This document shows, in pieces, positions 6,338 through 6,810 of a DNA stretch of 6,810 bases (positions are counted from its first letter, which is position 1; each line of letters begins with the position of its first letter). The notes under the pieces were generated by a model. The model ran no database searches, was not told where the DNA came from, and saw only the letters and a list, made by a program, of their open reading frames with translations. Made by a program: the position numbers and the translations under genes. Origin of the DNA: Bacteroidales bacterium (GTDB lineage: Bacteria; Bacteroidota; Bacteroidia; Bacteroidales; UBA932); NCBI GenBank assembly GCA_004552965.1, contig SFMU01000073.1, forward strand, positions 1 to 6,810, in the 5' to 3' direction.

Positions 6338-6810
6338 ATGCAAGAGATAGTCCATCTTCTCAACGAAATGTCCCCGTACCTGCTCCTGGGCTTCCTGCTT
6401 GCCGGAGTGATGCACGCGTTCCTGCCGAAAAGCTATTACGGACGTTACTTGGGAGACCGCAGTTTCAAGAGTGTCATCAATGCGGCCCTGTTCGGCATTC
6501 CCCTGCCACTGTGCTCCTGCGGAGTCATTCCTACAGCGATGTCACTCCGCAAGGAAGGGGCATCGAAGGGAGCCACGGTCTCGTTCCTGATAGCCACACC
6601 CCAGACCGGCGTGGATTCCATCATTGCCACCTACAGCCTGATGGGACTTCCGTTCGCGATTGCCCGCCCGATTGCCGCCCTGCTGACTTCGGTGTTCGGA
6701 GGCGGGCTTGTGAATATGTCGGAGCGGAATGAACCACGACAAGGCTGCGGAGAATCCTGCAGCAGGGAGCCGGAAGAGAAAAAGACCTTTTCGGCACGCT
6801 GCATCGATGC
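6338..6810 (+). CDS. ArsP_1/DUF318-superfamily permease, SO_0444-type Cu/Zn efflux transporter (C-terminus cut by window edge)
   Basis: Inner-membrane transporter; the first 157 residues are visible and the frame stays open at the right edge. The ATG at 6338-6340 is the only reasonable start: the ATG at 6333 is out of frame and hits a stop within five codons, and an in-frame stop lies at 6293-6295. Hydrophobic segments lie at about 12-29, 44-66, 79-100 and 101-125. The signature GIPLPLCSCGVIPTA (53-67), followed by SLRKEGASKGATVSFLIATPQTG (split across 69-91), is that of the permease family PF03773. The close match to the SO_0444 group, as remembered, suggests copper/zinc export. After the fourth segment a hydrophilic Cys-bearing loop begins (C137, C141, C155), plausible for metal contact. 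It is divergent from the regulator and probably independent of the SusCD system. Family is confident; the metal specificity is inferred. Confidence 0.88.
   Translation, partial: MQEIVHLLNEMSPYLLLGFLLAGVMHAFLPKSYYGRYLGDRSFKSVINAALFGIPLPLCSCGVIPTAMSLRKEGASKGATVSFLIATPQTGVDSIIATYSLMGLPFAIARPIAALLTSVFGGGLVNMSERNEPRQGCGESCSREPEEKKTFSARCID

Overview
The window looks like part of a gut-type Bacteroidota genome, most likely order Bacteroidales. The evidence is an adjacent SusC-like/SusD-like pair, Bacteroidota-style -7 promoter elements (TAnnTTTG), A-rich leaders without a clear Shine-Dalgarno sequence, and a membrane regulator ending in the AraC-type DNA-binding domain typical of Bacteroides hybrid sensors. 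Base composition is roughly half G+C by eye, which is higher than Bacteroides proper. I cannot name a genus.

Layout, left to right. Positions 1-1361 (minus) hold a SusD-like surface lipoprotein whose C-terminus runs off the left edge. Positions 1386-4457 (minus) hold a complete SusC-like TonB-dependent transporter, 24 bases upstream of susD in the direction of transcription. Positions 4458-4607 are a 150-base gap with a good -7 element for susC, a perfect 10-bp inverted repeat in activator position, and small leader palindromes. Positions 4608-6185 (minus) hold a regulator with an unusual layout: lipoprotein-type signal, type I sugar-binding (RbsB-like) periplasmic domain, one transmembrane helix, charged coiled coil, AraC-type helix-turn-helix. 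Histidine kinase and receiver domains are absent. Positions 6186-6337 are a 152-base divergent gap. Positions 6338-6810 (plus) hold the first part of a permease of the ArsP_1/DUF318 superfamily, closest by its motifs to the SO_0444 Cu/Zn efflux group; it runs off the right edge.

Proposed working model (inference): SusC and SusD import an oligosaccharide or related nutrient. A small breakdown product binds the periplasmic domain of the neighbouring regulator. The signal crosses the inner membrane through the single helix and coiled coil, and the AraC domain activates the susC promoter through the inverted repeat. No glycoside hydrolase or other enzyme is in view, so the substrate cannot be stated; such genes would be expected beyond the left edge, after susD. 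The divergent permease is probably a separate transcription unit marking the edge of the utilization locus.

The main point of interest is the kinase-less, one-protein transmembrane regulator and its candidate operator. The transporter pair and the permease look ordinary for their families. No RNA genes, insertion sequences, CRISPR arrays or strong rho-independent terminators were seen.
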